DNA of 28,385 nucleotides, from assembly GCA_035528995.1 (NCBI GenBank), contig DATKXO010000035.1, positions 1-28,385 of the forward strand, in the 5' to 3' direction. Below, piece by piece: positions 1-10,137 of this stretch (positions are counted from its first letter, which is position 1; each line of letters starts with the position of its first letter). The notes under the pieces are model-generated. The model saw nothing but the letters and a program-made list of their open reading frames with translations, ran no database searches and was not told the DNA's origin. Position numbers and translations under genes: made by a program. The stretch comes from DATKXO01 sp035528995. Lineage in GTDB: Bacteria; Planctomycetota; Phycisphaerae; UBA1845.

Positions 1-232
1 GTAGTGGCCCGGGCCAGGTGCCGATAACTCTCGGTAGTGGCGATGGTGGGTGGCTGTCCGGCCAGGGGTGCGCGGTTGTGGCTCTTCCGGCCGGTTTGAG
101 TGGTCTGCGCGCAGCTTCGCAGGCGACGCCCACCGCCCCCGACCGGTGTCCGTGCCTCATCATCGCGGCCCGCGAAGCAACACCGTGGTCCCACGCTCGC
201 AATCACGTCTCGGTAGGGCAGGAAATCGACGG

Positions 233-3200
233 GTGGCTCGGTGGCGTGCGAGGTTACCGTGGCTGTTGGTCATCGCTTTTAGCTTCATTGCTCCCCTTCG
301 CGCAGCGGCGCAAGCCCAGCTCGAGGCCAGCGCAACGCTGGTCGGCTCGACGCCGGTGACCGTCAGTTTGAGCAGGACTTTCAGTAGTCCGGTGGTGGTC
401 TGCACGATCTGGCTGGGCAACAACTCCGTCCCGGTGGTGCCGCGGGTCAGCAATGTCACGGCAACGAGTTTTGACGTGCGGCTGGAGAACCCGTCCGGCG
501 GCGCGGTGGTGGCCGAGTATGTGAGCTACATCGTCGGGGAGGAGGGGGTCTGGACGATCGACGGCGTGAAGCTGGAGGCACAATCTTATCTGTCGACCGT
601 GACCGACGAGGACGGAAGTTGGGACGGCGAAGAGCAGAGCTACGGGCAGGGCTACACCAATCCGGTGGTGCTCGGCCAGGTGATGACGGAGAACGATGCC
701 AACTGGTCGGTCTTCTGGTGTCGAGGCACAGGGACGACCAGCCCTCCGTCGTCTATCGCACTGAGCACGGGGAAGACGGTGTGCGAGGACCCGCTCGAGA
801 TGCGTGCCGACGAGACGGTCGGCTTCATGGTGATCGAGGCGGGGCACGGCACACTCGGGGGGGTGGCGTACGAAGCGGCGCTGGGCGCCGACACTGTGCA
901 GGGCGTCGATAACGGCCCGCCGTTTGCGTACAACTTCGCAGCCGCGTTCGGCTCCGCGCCGCAGGTCGGTCTGGCCAGCGTGGCCGGCATGGACGGCAAC
1001 AACGGCGCCTGGGCCGTGGTGTACGGGCCGACACCGACCACGACGACAAGATTGTATCTGGCCGCCGACGAGGACCAGCTCGCGGATTCGGAGCGGAACC
1101 ATACGGACGAGCAGGTCGGGTACCTGGTGTTTGAACGGCCGGTGCTGTATCCGAACCAGGCACCGGACGATCCGGCGGGACTGAGCCTTAGCGAATGTCC
1201 CCAGGGGGGTGGGACGGACAAGACTCCGTCACTGCAGTTCACGCAGGCCGACGGCGACGGGGACCCGGTCACGTACCAGGCCCAGATTGACGACACCGAT
1301 GGAACGTTCAGCTCGCTGGTGGTTGACTACGAGAGTGCGGCCCTGGCCGGCGGGGCGGCGAGCTTCACGGTCGGGCAGGCGGAGGGTGGAGGCAGCTACA
1401 GCGTGGGGGCGGCCGGACAGGAACTGGCGGCGGGCACGTACTACTGGCGCGTGCAGAGCACCGACGGTTTTGCCACGTCGGGTTGGACGACCGGCGCTTC
1501 GTTCACCATCGTTGAACCGACGATCGACTTCTCCAGCTCAACGTACGCCGGCGGGGAGAGTGGTGGAGCGATCACGGTAACGGTGGAACTGAGCGGGGAT
1601 TCCTGCCAGACGATCGAGGTGGACTACGACTCGAGCGACGGGGGGGCGGAACAGCCCGACGATTACGGCGCCGTCTCGGGCACGTTGACCTTCGCTCCGG
1701 GGGACACCGGTAAGACGTTCACGGTCACGCCGGTGACCGACACTGAGGATGAAGGCGATGAAACGGTCACACTGACGCTGTCCGGTCCGAGTGATGCGAC
1801 GCTTGCCGAGGTGAACAACCCGGCCACGCTGACCATCATCGACGATGACGACGCGGGTGTGACCATCGCGGAGTCCGCGGGCTCGACGGACGTGGTCGAG
1901 GGCGGGGCGACGGACACGTACACCGTGGTTCTGGATACCAAGCCCACGGACAAGGTGACCATCACGGTGACACCCGATGCTCAGACCGATCTGGGCTCGG
2001 GTTCCGGCGTGCCAATCGAGCACGTCTTCACGCGCGGCAACTGGCCGATTCCGCAGGTGGTCACGGTCACCGCGGTCGACGACGCCGTGGTAGAGGGGGC
2101 GCACAGCTCCACCATCACGCACGCCGCGGCCAGCACGGACACCGATTACAACGGCATGGCCGTCGGCGACGTGACGGCGAACATCACCGACAACGACACC
2201 GGCGGCGTGACGGTCAGCCAGACCGCGGGAAGCACCGCGGTCACCGAAGGCGGCGCCGCGGATACCTACTCTGTCGTGCTGGACTCCAAGCCGACGGACA
2301 ACGTGACCATCACGGTCGATCCGGACGGGCAGACGGACGTCGGCGCCGGGGCCGGTGGGACGATCCAGCTCACCTTCACGACGGGGAACTGGTCTGTGGC
2401 CCAGACGGTGACGGTCACGGCGTTCGATGATGACGTCGTCGAAGGAGCGCACAGCTCGACGATCACGCATTCGGCGGCCAGCGCGGACGGGGGCTACGAC
2501 GGCGTCGCTATCGCCAACGTGACCGCGGACGTGACCGACAACGACACGGCCGGCGTGACGGTGACCGAATCGGGCGGGTCCACGGACGTGGCCGAAGGTG
2601 GGGCGACGGACGCGTATACGGTGGTCCTGAAGTCGGAGCCCAGCGACGACGTGATCATCACGGTAACGCCGGACGGCGAGTCGGACCTGGGTGCGGGGGC
2701 CGGTGGGGCGATCCAGTTGACCTTCACGGCGGCGGATTGGGACAGCGCCCAGACCGTGACGGTCACGGCGGTGGATGACGGAATTGATGAGGGGACGCAC
2801 AGCTCAACGATCACGCACTCGGCCGCGAGCGCGGACGACAACTACGGCGGCATCGACATCGGCAACATCACCGTCAGCATCACGGACAACGACACGGCCG
2901 GTGTGACCATCACCGAGTCGGGTGGGTCCACGGACGTTGTCGAAGGTGGAGCAACGGACGGCTACACGGTGGTCCTGGACTCGCGGCCCACGGCCAACGT
3001 GACGATCACGGTCGATCCCGACGAGCAGAGTGACGTGGGCGGCGGCCCGGGCACGGCCATCGAACTGATCTTCAGTACGGGGACCTGGTCGGTGGCCCAG
3101 ACGGTCACGGTCGCCGCGGTGGATGACAATGTGGCCGAGGGCGCCCACGTCTCGGTCATCAGCCATTCGAGCGGCAGCATCGACGCGAAGTACGACGACA

Positions 3201-6200
3201 TGGACCTGAGCGGCGCGGACGTGTCGGTCGGCATCACGGACGATGACGTGGGTGGCGTGACCATCACCGAGTCGGGGAGCGGGACGAGCGTCATCGAGGC
3301 CGGTGCGACGGACACCTACACCATCGTCCTGGACTCGCAGCCGACGGACGACGTGGTGATCACGGTCGACCCCGACGACCAGACGGACGTGGGCGGGGGC
3401 GTCGACGCGACGATCCAGTTGACGTTCACTCCAACGAACTGGCTCACACCGCAGGTGGTCACGGTGGTTGCGTTCGACGACGCGATCGACGAAGGGGGGC
3501 ACACCTCGACGATCACCCACTCGGCCGCCAGCACCGACGACACCTACGACGAAATCACCATCGTCAACGTAGTCGCGAACGTGGGTGACGATGACGTGGC
3601 CGGCGTGACGGTCTCCGAGAGCGGGGGCTCGACCAGTGCGACCGAGGGTGGGGCCACCGACACGTACACGGTGGTGCTGGATTCGGAGCCGACCGACACC
3701 GTGACGATCACGGTGACGCCCGACGGGCAGACGGACCTGGGGGCCGGTGCCGGCGTCGCGATCCAACTGACGTTCAACGGCGGCAACTGGGGCGCGGCGC
3801 AGCCGGTGACGGTAACGGCCTACGATGACGACGTCGATGAAGACGGCCACATCTCCACGATCACGCACGTGTCCGCCAGTGCGGACGACAATTACGATGA
3901 CCTGTCGATCAGCGACGTGGTGGTGAATATCACGGACAACGACACGGCCGGCGTGACCATCACGGAGTCGGCCGGATCGACGGAGGTCACCGAGGGTGGG
4001 GCGACGGACGCGTACGAGGTGGTCCTGGATACAGAGCCGCGGGCCGTGGTGACGATCGTGCTGGATCCCGATCAGCAGACGGACCTGGGGGCCGGGGCCG
4101 GCATGCCGATTCAGCTCACCTTCAACGCGGGGAACTGGTCAACGGGGCAGGGCGTCACCGTCACGGCGGTTGATGACGACATTGACGAAGGGCCGCATAC
4201 CTCGACAATTGTGCATTCCGTCTCCAGCCCCGACGGCAAATACGATGCGGTCGATCTGAGCGGCAGCGACGTGGTCGCGGCCGTTGCCGACAACGACACG
4301 GCCGGCATCACGATCGTCGAATCGGGCGGATCCACGGACGTCACGGAAAGCGGCGTTGTGGACAGCTACACAGTGGTTCTGGATTCCGAGCCCACGCAGA
4401 ACGTGACCATCACGATCACGCCGGATGGTCAGACGAACCTGGGCTCGGGCGCCGGCGTCAACGTGCAACGCAGCTTCACACCCGGGAACTGGTCCGTAGC
4501 ACAGGTGGTCACGGTCACGGCGGTCAACGACGCCGTGGCGGAGGGGGCCCACAGTTCGACCATTACGCATGCCGCGGGCAGCAGTGACGCGAAGTACGCC
4601 GGCACTGCCATCGGCGACGTGACGGCCAACATCACCGATAACGACACGGCCGACGTGATCGTCAGCCAGACGGGGGGGACCACGACGGTCACCGAAGGCG
4701 GGGCGGCGGACAGCTACTCCGTAGCGCTGGATTCGGAGCCAACCGGCGACGTGATCATCAGGGTCGATCCGGACGGGCAGACGGACGTTGGGGCCGGGGT
4801 CGGTGGGATGATCCAGCTCACCTTCACGGCGGGCAACTGGTCGACGGGCCAGACGGTGACGGTCACGGCCTACGATGACGACATCCACGAAGGAGCCCAC
4901 ACTTCGACGATCACGCACGCGGCGGCCAGCACGGATGGAAACTACGACGACTTCGTTATCGCGGACGTGACTGTAAACGTGACCGACAACGACACGGCCG
5001 GTGTGAGCATCACGGAATCGGACGGCTCGACGGTGGTCACGGAAGGTGGGGCAACGGACACGTATACGGTGGTTCTGGAATCGGAGCCCACCGGTGAGGT
5101 GAAGATCACGGTGACGCCGGACGGCGAGTCGGACCTGGGTGCCGGGGCTGGCGGGGCGATTGAGTTGACGTTCACCGCGGCGGACTGGGACACACCGCAG
5201 ACCGTCACGGTCACGGCGGTTGACGACGATGTTGACGTCGGGGACCGCCTCTCGACGATCGCACACGCCGTGGGCAGTGTGGACGTGAACTATCAGGGCA
5301 GGGTCCTCGGTAACGTGATCGCGAGCATCACCGAGGACGACACGGCCGGTGTGATCGTGACCGAGACGGACGAGGTTACCCACGTGGGTGAAGGTGGTAC
5401 GACCGACAGTTACGCGATCGTCCTGAACTCGCGCCCGTTGACGGACGTGCTGATCACCGCGGTCAGCGACGGTCAGACGGACCTGGGAGCGGGGCCGACG
5501 ATTCAGCTTACGTTCACCGGTGCAAACTGGTCCACCGAGCAGACGATCGTCGTGGCGGCGGTGGACGATTCAACGGTCGAAGGACCGCACACCTCGCTCA
5601 TCACGCATACCGTGCTCAGCAGCGACGACAAGTACGACGGCATTGCCGTGGGCGACGTGACCGTCAGCATCACAGATGACGATGAATCACCCTGGACGCC
5701 GCCGGGCGATGGTGAATCAGACCCGCCACCCGAGGACGATGAGCCAGAGCCTCCCGAGGACGACGAACCTGAGCCGGGGCCGCAGGCCGATGATGAGCCG
5801 GAGCCTCCTCCATCGACCGATGAGGGGGAAGAGCCGTCGGGTGACGGTTCGGGGTCGCAACCCCCGGACGATGACGAGCCGGCATCAACGCCACCGGACG
5901 ACGATGGGCCAGAGCCGGATTCGCCGGGGCCGGGCGATCCGGGGTCGTCACCGTCAGATGATGACCAGGCGGAGCCGACGCCCGAGGTCCGAGTGAGCAT
6001 CGAGACTGCTCGGACACCAGTGTGTGTGGGGGACGAGGTGTCGTTCACGGTGGTCGTGGAGAACGCGGGGGAGGTCAGCGCGGCCGACGTCGCGATCCTC
6101 CTGTGGCTCTCGGACAATGGCGAGTTGCTGTCGGCCCGGCGGGTTGGTTGGCGGGAGGTGCTGGATATCCCGCTTCCGGCGGCCGCCGCAAGCGGTGAGG

Positions 6201-6562
6201 TCGGTATCGCCCTTGGAGCGGTGCCGCCGGGCGACACCGTGGAGCTCGAACTGGCCGTCCGGGCCGAGGACGAAGGCACGCTGGTCCTGGCGGTGGTAGC
6301 CGAATTGGGTGGGGGGGTTGTGTCGGAGGCGGTTGCGGAAGTCACGGTCGAGAGCGTATTCGACCGGATCGTGGTCTCGCGTCGCCCGGGCAGGCTTTGT
6401 GGCGCCGTCGGGCTGGGGACCCTGCTGGTCTTCGCAGGTCTGACGCTCAGCAGAATCGGACGAGCGCAGGCCCACTGCAACCGCCGGACGGCGGGCAGTA
6501 CGTCGCAGGCCTCTGACAGCCGAGAGCAAGACAGGGCAACGTGTGTGAGAGCCCGAAGATGA
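233..6562 (+). CDS. giant secreted Calx-beta-type repeat protein with CARDB-like domain and C-terminal membrane segment
   Basis: A 2109-residue surface or cell-envelope protein. I chose GTG at 233: it has AGGA nine bases upstream and puts a clean signal peptide (ARWRAR, then LPWLLVIAFSFIAPL, cut near AAAQA) at the N-terminus; the open frame extends back to an ATG at 50 but that adds 61 residues of Arg-rich, non-signal sequence. Domains by sight: residues 30-300 a beta-rich region with paired Cys resembling H-type-lectin-like or adhesin modules; 305-430 a fibronectin-III-like domain; 433-540 a diverged Calx-beta domain; 542-1818 eleven near-identical Calx-beta-like repeats; about 1818-1915 an acidic Pro/Glu/Asp linker; about 1920-2040 a CARDB/DUF11-like domain; about 2053-2074 a hydrophobic helix followed by an Arg-rich tail. 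The repeats are rich in Asp (DDD, DND) that suit Ca binding. Adhesion or matrix role is inference. Nothing in 1-232 looks like another gene. Confidence 0.85.
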   Translation: MARWRARLPWLLVIAFSFIAPLRAAAQAQLEASATLVGSTPVTVSLSRTFSSPVVVCTIWLGNNSVPVVPRVSNVTATSFDVRLENPSGGAVVAEYVSYIVGEEGVWTIDGVKLEAQSYLSTVTDEDGSWDGEEQSYGQGYTNPVVLGQVMTENDANWSVFWCRGTGTTSPPSSIALSTGKTVCEDPLEMRADETVGFMVIEAGHGTLGGVAYEAALGADTVQGVDNGPPFAYNFAAAFGSAPQVGLASVAGMDGNNGAWAVVYGPTPTTTTRLYLAADEDQLADSERNHTDEQVGYLVFERPVLYPNQAPDDPAGLSLSECPQGGGTDKTPSLQFTQADGDGDPVTYQAQIDDTDGTFSSLVVDYESAALAGGAASFTVGQAEGGGSYSVGAAGQELAAGTYYWRVQSTDGFATSGWTTGASFTIVEPTIDFSSSTYAGGESGGAITVTVELSGDSCQTIEVDYDSSDGGAEQPDDYGAVSGTLTFAPGDTGKTFTVTPVTDTEDEGDETVTLTLSGPSDATLAEVNNPATLTIIDDDDAGVTIAESAGSTDVVEGGATDTYTVVLDTKPTDKVTITVTPDAQTDLGSGSGVPIEHVFTRGNWPIPQVVTVTAVDDAVVEGAHSSTITHAAASTDTDYNGMAVGDVTANITDNDTGGVTVSQTAGSTAVTEGGAADTYSVVLDSKPTDNVTITVDPDGQTDVGAGAGGTIQLTFTTGNWSVAQTVTVTAFDDDVVEGAHSSTITHSAASADGGYDGVAIANVTADVTDNDTAGVTVTESGGSTDVAEGGATDAYTVVLKSEPSDDVIITVTPDGESDLGAGAGGAIQLTFTAADWDSAQTVTVTAVDDGIDEGTHSSTITHSAASADDNYGGIDIGNITVSITDNDTAGVTITESGGSTDVVEGGATDGYTVVLDSRPTANVTITVDPDEQSDVGGGPGTAIELIFSTGTWSVAQTVTVAAVDDNVAEGAHVSVISHSSGSIDAKYDDMDLSGADVSVGITDDDVGGVTITESGSGTSVIEAGATDTYTIVLDSQPTDDVVITVDPDDQTDVGGGVDATIQLTFTPTNWLTPQVVTVVAFDDAIDEGGHTSTITHSAASTDDTYDEITIVNVVANVGDDDVAGVTVSESGGSTSATEGGATDTYTVVLDSEPTDTVTITVTPDGQTDLGAGAGVAIQLTFNGGNWGAAQPVTVTAYDDDVDEDGHISTITHVSASADDNYDDLSISDVVVNITDNDTAGVTITESAGSTEVTEGGATDAYEVVLDTEPRAVVTIVLDPDQQTDLGAGAGMPIQLTFNAGNWSTGQGVTVTAVDDDIDEGPHTSTIVHSVSSPDGKYDAVDLSGSDVVAAVADNDTAGITIVESGGSTDVTESGVVDSYTVVLDSEPTQNVTITITPDGQTNLGSGAGVNVQRSFTPGNWSVAQVVTVTAVNDAVAEGAHSSTITHAAGSSDAKYAGTAIGDVTANITDNDTADVIVSQTGGTTTVTEGGAADSYSVALDSEPTGDVIIRVDPDGQTDVGAGVGGMIQLTFTAGNWSTGQTVTVTAYDDDIHEGAHTSTITHAAASTDGNYDDFVIADVTVNVTDNDTAGVSITESDGSTVVTEGGATDTYTVVLESEPTGEVKITVTPDGESDLGAGAGGAIELTFTAADWDTPQTVTVTAVDDDVDVGDRLSTIAHAVGSVDVNYQGRVLGNVIASITEDDTAGVIVTETDEVTHVGEGGTTDSYAIVLNSRPLTDVLITAVSDGQTDLGAGPTIQLTFTGANWSTEQTIVVAAVDDSTVEGPHTSLITHTVLSSDDKYDGIAVGDVTVSITDDDESPWTPPGDGESDPPPEDDEPEPPEDDEPEPGPQADDEPEPPPSTDEGEEPSGDGSGSQPPDDDEPASTPPDDDGPEPDSPGPGDPGSSPSDDDQAEPTPEVRVSIETARTPVCVGDEVSFTVVVENAGEVSAADVAILLWLSDNGELLSARRVGWREVLDIPLPAAAASGEVGIALGAVPPGDTVELELAVRAEDEGTLVLAVVAELGGGVVSEAVAEVTVESVFDRIVVSRRPGRLCGAVGLGTLLVFAGLTLSRIGRAQAHCNRRTAGSTSQASDSREQDRATCVRARR
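1856..5686 (+). repeat. eleven tandem ~348-bp coding repeats (Calx-beta-like domains)
   Basis: Eleven in-frame units of about 116 residues each, beginning GVT[IV]xESxGST and ending [IV]TDNDTA. Common inner motifs are EGGATDxYTVVLDSEPT, PDGQTDLGAGAG, LTFxxxNW, QTVTVTAxDDD and HxSTITHxxxS. Units differ by substitutions and by small indels (units 4 and 7 carry an extra Leu-Ser-Gly/Ser near the end). Such arrays expand and contract by recombination, so copy number may be misassembled in short-read data. Confidence 0.92.
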
Positions 6563-6774
6563 TACCGAACAAACGCCCGAGGCGGAGACTCGTCCTGCTG
6601 GCAGCAGTGTGGCTGGTGCTGGTGGGAACGGGATGTGACGAGGTCCGATGGATCGCCCCGGTCATGTCCGCCGCGGCCGGCTGGATGGTCGGCAGGGCGA
6701 CGACGCCGGAGCAGGTGGAAACGACCTGCCTGCGGAACGGCGTAGAGATCGATTGTTCGACTTTGCCGCAGTAG
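6559..6774 (+). CDS. small lipoprotein-like protein, translationally coupled to the giant repeat protein
   Basis: A 71-residue protein not recognised as a named family. The ATG at 6559 overlaps the TGA of the upstream gene as ATGA, the classic arrangement for translational coupling; a GTG at 6541 is a possible longer start. The N-terminus is basic (KRPRRR), then hydrophobic (LVLLAAVWLVLVG), then GTGC with Cys at residue 26, a loose lipobox (Gly rather than Leu at -3). The mature part is about 45 residues, with a short hydrophobic stretch (WIAPVMSAAAGWMVG) and two more Cys (CLRNGVEIDC), which could form a disulfide. An accessory or anchor for the giant protein is possible but unproved. The 66 bases after it, before a convergent gene, show no strong terminator. 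Confidence 0.6.
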   Translation: MIPNKRPRRRLVLLAAVWLVLVGTGCDEVRWIAPVMSAAAGWMVGRATTPEQVETTCLRNGVEIDCSTLPQ

Positions 6775-6840
6775 CGGCCCGGAGGTCGATGCCCGCCGGG
6801 GAGAGACGTTTCGGCGGCGGTCTTGTCCGCGGGGCGTCGC

Positions 6841-9800
6841 TCAGGGTCCGTGCTCGATGACCACGTGCGAGGGGGAGGTGTCGAGATGCACTTCACGATC
6901 GGTGAACCGGCTGTGGGCCCGGCCGTCGCAGGTCACGGCGCGGATGGGGCCGGGCAGGGCTGATTCTAAGATGATCCCTCCGGGTGGCCTGAGGGCCTCG
7001 CCGCGGAGGTCCAGAACGGTTCTACCGCTGTCAACCGCCAGCGAGTAGGTCAGCAGGCCGTACTCGGTGGGGAACCGGGAAACCTTCACGCCTTCGGGGG
7101 TGTTGATCCATTCCGGCAAGACACCGGCGGCAATGACCAGGGCCTGGTCCGACTCTCTTTCATAGACGAACAGGCTGCGGACGGCGTTGAGGTAATCGGA
7201 GCCGACCCAGGTGTGTGGCACGTCGCCGATGTAGCCCGGATGGTCGCGATCGCGCCAGACCACCTCGGCCCACTGGTTCCAGCCGGCGGGCTGCTGGTCG
7301 TTGAGGAAGAAGCGGAGCAGCTCGTGGGCGTGTTGCGGTTGGCCGAGACGCACGAAAGTTCCGACGAGCCGCACTTCGTAAGGTGTATAGGCCTCCCATT
7401 CGATCTCGCCGTCGCGGCGTTGGCGGAAGAACCGATGGTAGCGCGAGAAGGTGTTGCCCAGTTGCGGCTCGGGGGCGAGGCCCAGCTCGCCGCAGGGGAA
7501 GATGCCGATGGCCGTCGAGGTGGCGTCGAAGTCGCCCAGCTCGACGCAGCCGGGGATGTAGTCGATCTGTTTGACCCGCATGGCCAGCCGCATCGAGTCG
7601 TAGAGCGATTTGCGGTAGGCGTCCCGCAGGTCGGCGAAGCGCGACTCCAGATCGGTGCGGTCCAGGAGGCCGGCGATGGTGGCCGCGTCCTTGAGCCCGC
7701 GGACGACGAAGAAGCTGTCCCAATAGGAGTGCATGGGCTTGGCCGAGTAGCCCTCGTGGCTGATGGATTCGGGGACCAGTCCGTAGCAGGCCCGCTGCAG
7801 CGGGGGGCCGGTTCGATAGGGTTCGGTGAGGCGCTGATTGCGCAGGGACTCGAGGTAATCGACACCGGCCACCACCTGTGGGAAATGCGCCTCGAGAAAG
7901 GGCCGATCGCCGGTGAAGCGGTAGTAGTTCAAGAGGGCGTAAATGAACTGGCCGGTGCTGTCGTGTTCGTCGACGGGGTCCGGCCCCCGGTGATCGACGA
8001 CGCAGGGGATCTTGCCGTTGGGGTACTGGTATTTGCCGTACCATTCGAGAAACGTTTTGACCTTGTCGGCGTGTCCGGTGGAGAGCAGAGCGGCCGAGGT
8101 CAGGGCGCCGTCGCGCATCCAGCTTCGCTCGTAGGTGCGCGAGCCGGGTTGGATGGCAGGCCCGTCCGCGTTGATCAGGATGTAGGCCTGGGTGGCCTTG
8201 AAGGTGTTGACCATCCGGGAGGCCGACGGTGGAAGGTCGAGCGTCGCCCGGTTCAGTTCGCGGCGCCAGGCGTCGCAGGTGGATCGCAAGCGCGAGTCGA
8301 ACCGGGACTCGGCCTGGGCGTCGGATTCGGGGGGCTCGGGGAGATCGGATTCCGCGTGGAAGGGGACGGCCAGAACCACCGTTCTGGTTTCGCCGGGGCC
8401 GAGGTCGAAAGCGTAGGACAACGCGGCCGAGGCGAAGCCGTGCGGGTCCGTGATGACGTCATCATCGGGAAGGGCGTTTTGGAGCAGGTCGTCGACGACG
8501 TCTCCCCGGGCGAACGTGGAGGCGCCGAAGGCGGTGGGCTCGGTCCAGGGCGCGATGACCTTGTCGTCGTTGACGACGACGCGCCGGCCGTTGCGGGCGA
8601 TGCTGTCGACGCGGGTGACGCCGCCGGTGATGTTGAGTTCCTGCCACGGCGGCAGGACCTGGAAAGGACGGATGGCGAGGGCGAGTGATCCTGACCGGCG
8701 CTCGTCGCTTCGGTTGTGCACGCGGTAGCGGGCCAGCAGCACGGAGGCCCCCGGCGGACCGTCGGCAAAGGCGGTGATTTCGAGTGAGAGCGGCTCGGTC
8801 CGCCAGCGCACGATCGGGACGGGCAGGTAATCGTCGGTAAGACGCTGTTCGGTCTCGGCATCGGCCCAGGTGATGAGGCGCCGGTCGGTGAACAGGAAGG
8901 GCTCGATGCGGAAGCTGCCGCGGTCCACCTCCAGAGCGCCGCAGGTATCGAACAGGGCTTCTTTGGTATCACCGGGCACACCGACGACCGTCCAGAAGGT
9001 CTGCCGGCCGAGGAGGTTTCTGGGATACAGACCGGGTTTCGTCTCCCGGGCGATGTTCTGGAAGACGGCGTTTGCAGATTGGGAGAAGGCGAGGTCCCTG
9101 ATCTGGATGCGTCGCAGGCCGACGCCGCGGTTCCGGCTTGTCGCCAGGACGCTGATGCGGACGTGGCGGGCCTCACCATCGGGCATGGGGATGTAGTCGA
9201 GTCCGCCATTGCTGCCGCGCATCGACGCGGCGGTCTCCCAGTGCGTCTGATCGTCGGAGATCGCTACGTCGTAGTCCGTGGCGTGGTCGTCGGCATCCCA
9301 GTCGATGACCAGGCCTCCGAACTCGCGCACCTGGCGGAAGTCGATGGCCAGCCGGGGTGAGGGGTCCGTTGGGGCGCTCCTCCAGTCGAGCTGGCCGCCG
9401 GCCGCCAGAGGGCGGGGGTCTGCGGTCTGGTCCGCAGCGGCGGAAGAGAAGCTGACCAGGGGTTCCTCGGTGGGCGGGCGCGGCTTCGTCGCGGGCTCCA
9501 ACACCAGAGAGTCGATCCAGATGGACCCCTTTCCACCGGAGCCGGCGGCGACGGCGAACTCGATGGCGCCCAATCGGTTGAGCGGTCGACCGCCGGACGG
9601 TCCCCAGGCGAACCGGAAATGGCGGGCTTTGTAGGCGATGGTGGTCCAGTCGGAGGGGAACTGGAAATCGCGCCGGTTGACCCACCAGACGTTCTCTCCG
9701 GAGTCATCGACGAGCTTGAACTCGAAGTTGTTGTCCGGGGCCTGGGCGCGGAGCGAGAAAGAGAAGCGGTAGTTCTCGGGGAGCTCCAGCTCGACCTGCC

Positions 9801-10077
9801 GGCGCACGACGCAGAAGCCGCTGCCGCGTTGAAAGTCGAAATCGAGGCGCAAGGCCCGGCCGTCCGGGCCGTCGGCGGGTGCCAGCTCGGCGCGTACTCC
9901 TTCGGAGGCGATGACGGACCACTGGGCGATATCCTCGAAGTTGTCCTCGAGGAGGGGTTCGGCGGCGACTGCTGCGGTCCGGGCGATCACGCCGTTCAGC
10001 AGCAGCATCCACACGATTCTGCGGAAGGGCGTCGCGTGGGCCGATCGCACGTGCCGCCTGATTCCCGGTCGCTTCAT
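6841..10077 (-). CDS. secreted (alpha/alpha)6 six-hairpin glycosidase-like enzyme with CBM-like and discoidin domains
   Basis: A 1078-residue predicted exported carbohydrate-active enzyme. The ATG at 10077 is preceded by GGAG at good spacing; the frame stays open upstream only through a hairpin repeat, so the longer start is rejected. Residues 1-38 form a signal peptide (basic, then IVWMLLLNGVIARTAAVAA). Residues about 40-215 are a jelly-roll CBM-like domain (DNFEDIAQW, RLDFDF, IWIDSLVLEP); 215-345 resemble F5/8 type C (discoidin; DWRSAPTDPSPRLAIDF, HVRISVLATSRNRG); 360-600 a beta-sandwich; about 640-1000 the helical barrel with RSWMRDG near 650, DEHDSTGQFIYAL, and WNQWAEVVWRDRDHPGYIGD near 930, whose Asp and Glu are candidate catalytic acids. 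GH15/GH63/GH94-like folds share this plan; I cannot assign a GH family or substrate. It is last in a minus-strand gene run. Confidence 0.8.
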   Translation of the reverse strand: MKRPGIRRHVRSAHATPFRRIVWMLLLNGVIARTAAVAAEPLLEDNFEDIAQWSVIASEGVRAELAPADGPDGRALRLDFDFQRGSGFCVVRRQVELELPENYRFSFSLRAQAPDNNFEFKLVDDSGENVWWVNRRDFQFPSDWTTIAYKARHFRFAWGPSGGRPLNRLGAIEFAVAAGSGGKGSIWIDSLVLEPATKPRPPTEEPLVSFSSAAADQTADPRPLAAGGQLDWRSAPTDPSPRLAIDFRQVREFGGLVIDWDADDHATDYDVAISDDQTHWETAASMRGSNGGLDYIPMPDGEARHVRISVLATSRNRGVGLRRIQIRDLAFSQSANAVFQNIARETKPGLYPRNLLGRQTFWTVVGVPGDTKEALFDTCGALEVDRGSFRIEPFLFTDRRLITWADAETEQRLTDDYLPVPIVRWRTEPLSLEITAFADGPPGASVLLARYRVHNRSDERRSGSLALAIRPFQVLPPWQELNITGGVTRVDSIARNGRRVVVNDDKVIAPWTEPTAFGASTFARGDVVDDLLQNALPDDDVITDPHGFASAALSYAFDLGPGETRTVVLAVPFHAESDLPEPPESDAQAESRFDSRLRSTCDAWRRELNRATLDLPPSASRMVNTFKATQAYILINADGPAIQPGSRTYERSWMRDGALTSAALLSTGHADKVKTFLEWYGKYQYPNGKIPCVVDHRGPDPVDEHDSTGQFIYALLNYYRFTGDRPFLEAHFPQVVAGVDYLESLRNQRLTEPYRTGPPLQRACYGLVPESISHEGYSAKPMHSYWDSFFVVRGLKDAATIAGLLDRTDLESRFADLRDAYRKSLYDSMRLAMRVKQIDYIPGCVELGDFDATSTAIGIFPCGELGLAPEPQLGNTFSRYHRFFRQRRDGEIEWEAYTPYEVRLVGTFVRLGQPQHAHELLRFFLNDQQPAGWNQWAEVVWRDRDHPGYIGDVPHTWVGSDYLNAVRSLFVYERESDQALVIAAGVLPEWINTPEGVKVSRFPTEYGLLTYSLAVDSGRTVLDLRGEALRPPGGIILESALPGPIRAVTCDGRAHSRFTDREVHLDTSPSHVVIEHGP

Positions 10078-10137
10078 GGGCTGATCTCCACGCCTGTGGC
10101 ACGCGCTGGTGGACCGAGGTCCAAAAGAATCTAAGAA

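Noticed and set aside
1538..5383. Very long minus-strand open frames opposite the repeat gene
   Set aside because: They read as Arg/Val/Asp-rich shadows of the eleven GC-rich repeats and repeat with the same period; no start signals or domains.
7213..8688. A 491-codon plus-strand frame opposite the secreted glycosidase
   Set aside because: It is antisense to a gene with clear domains and has no recognisable family or ribosome site.
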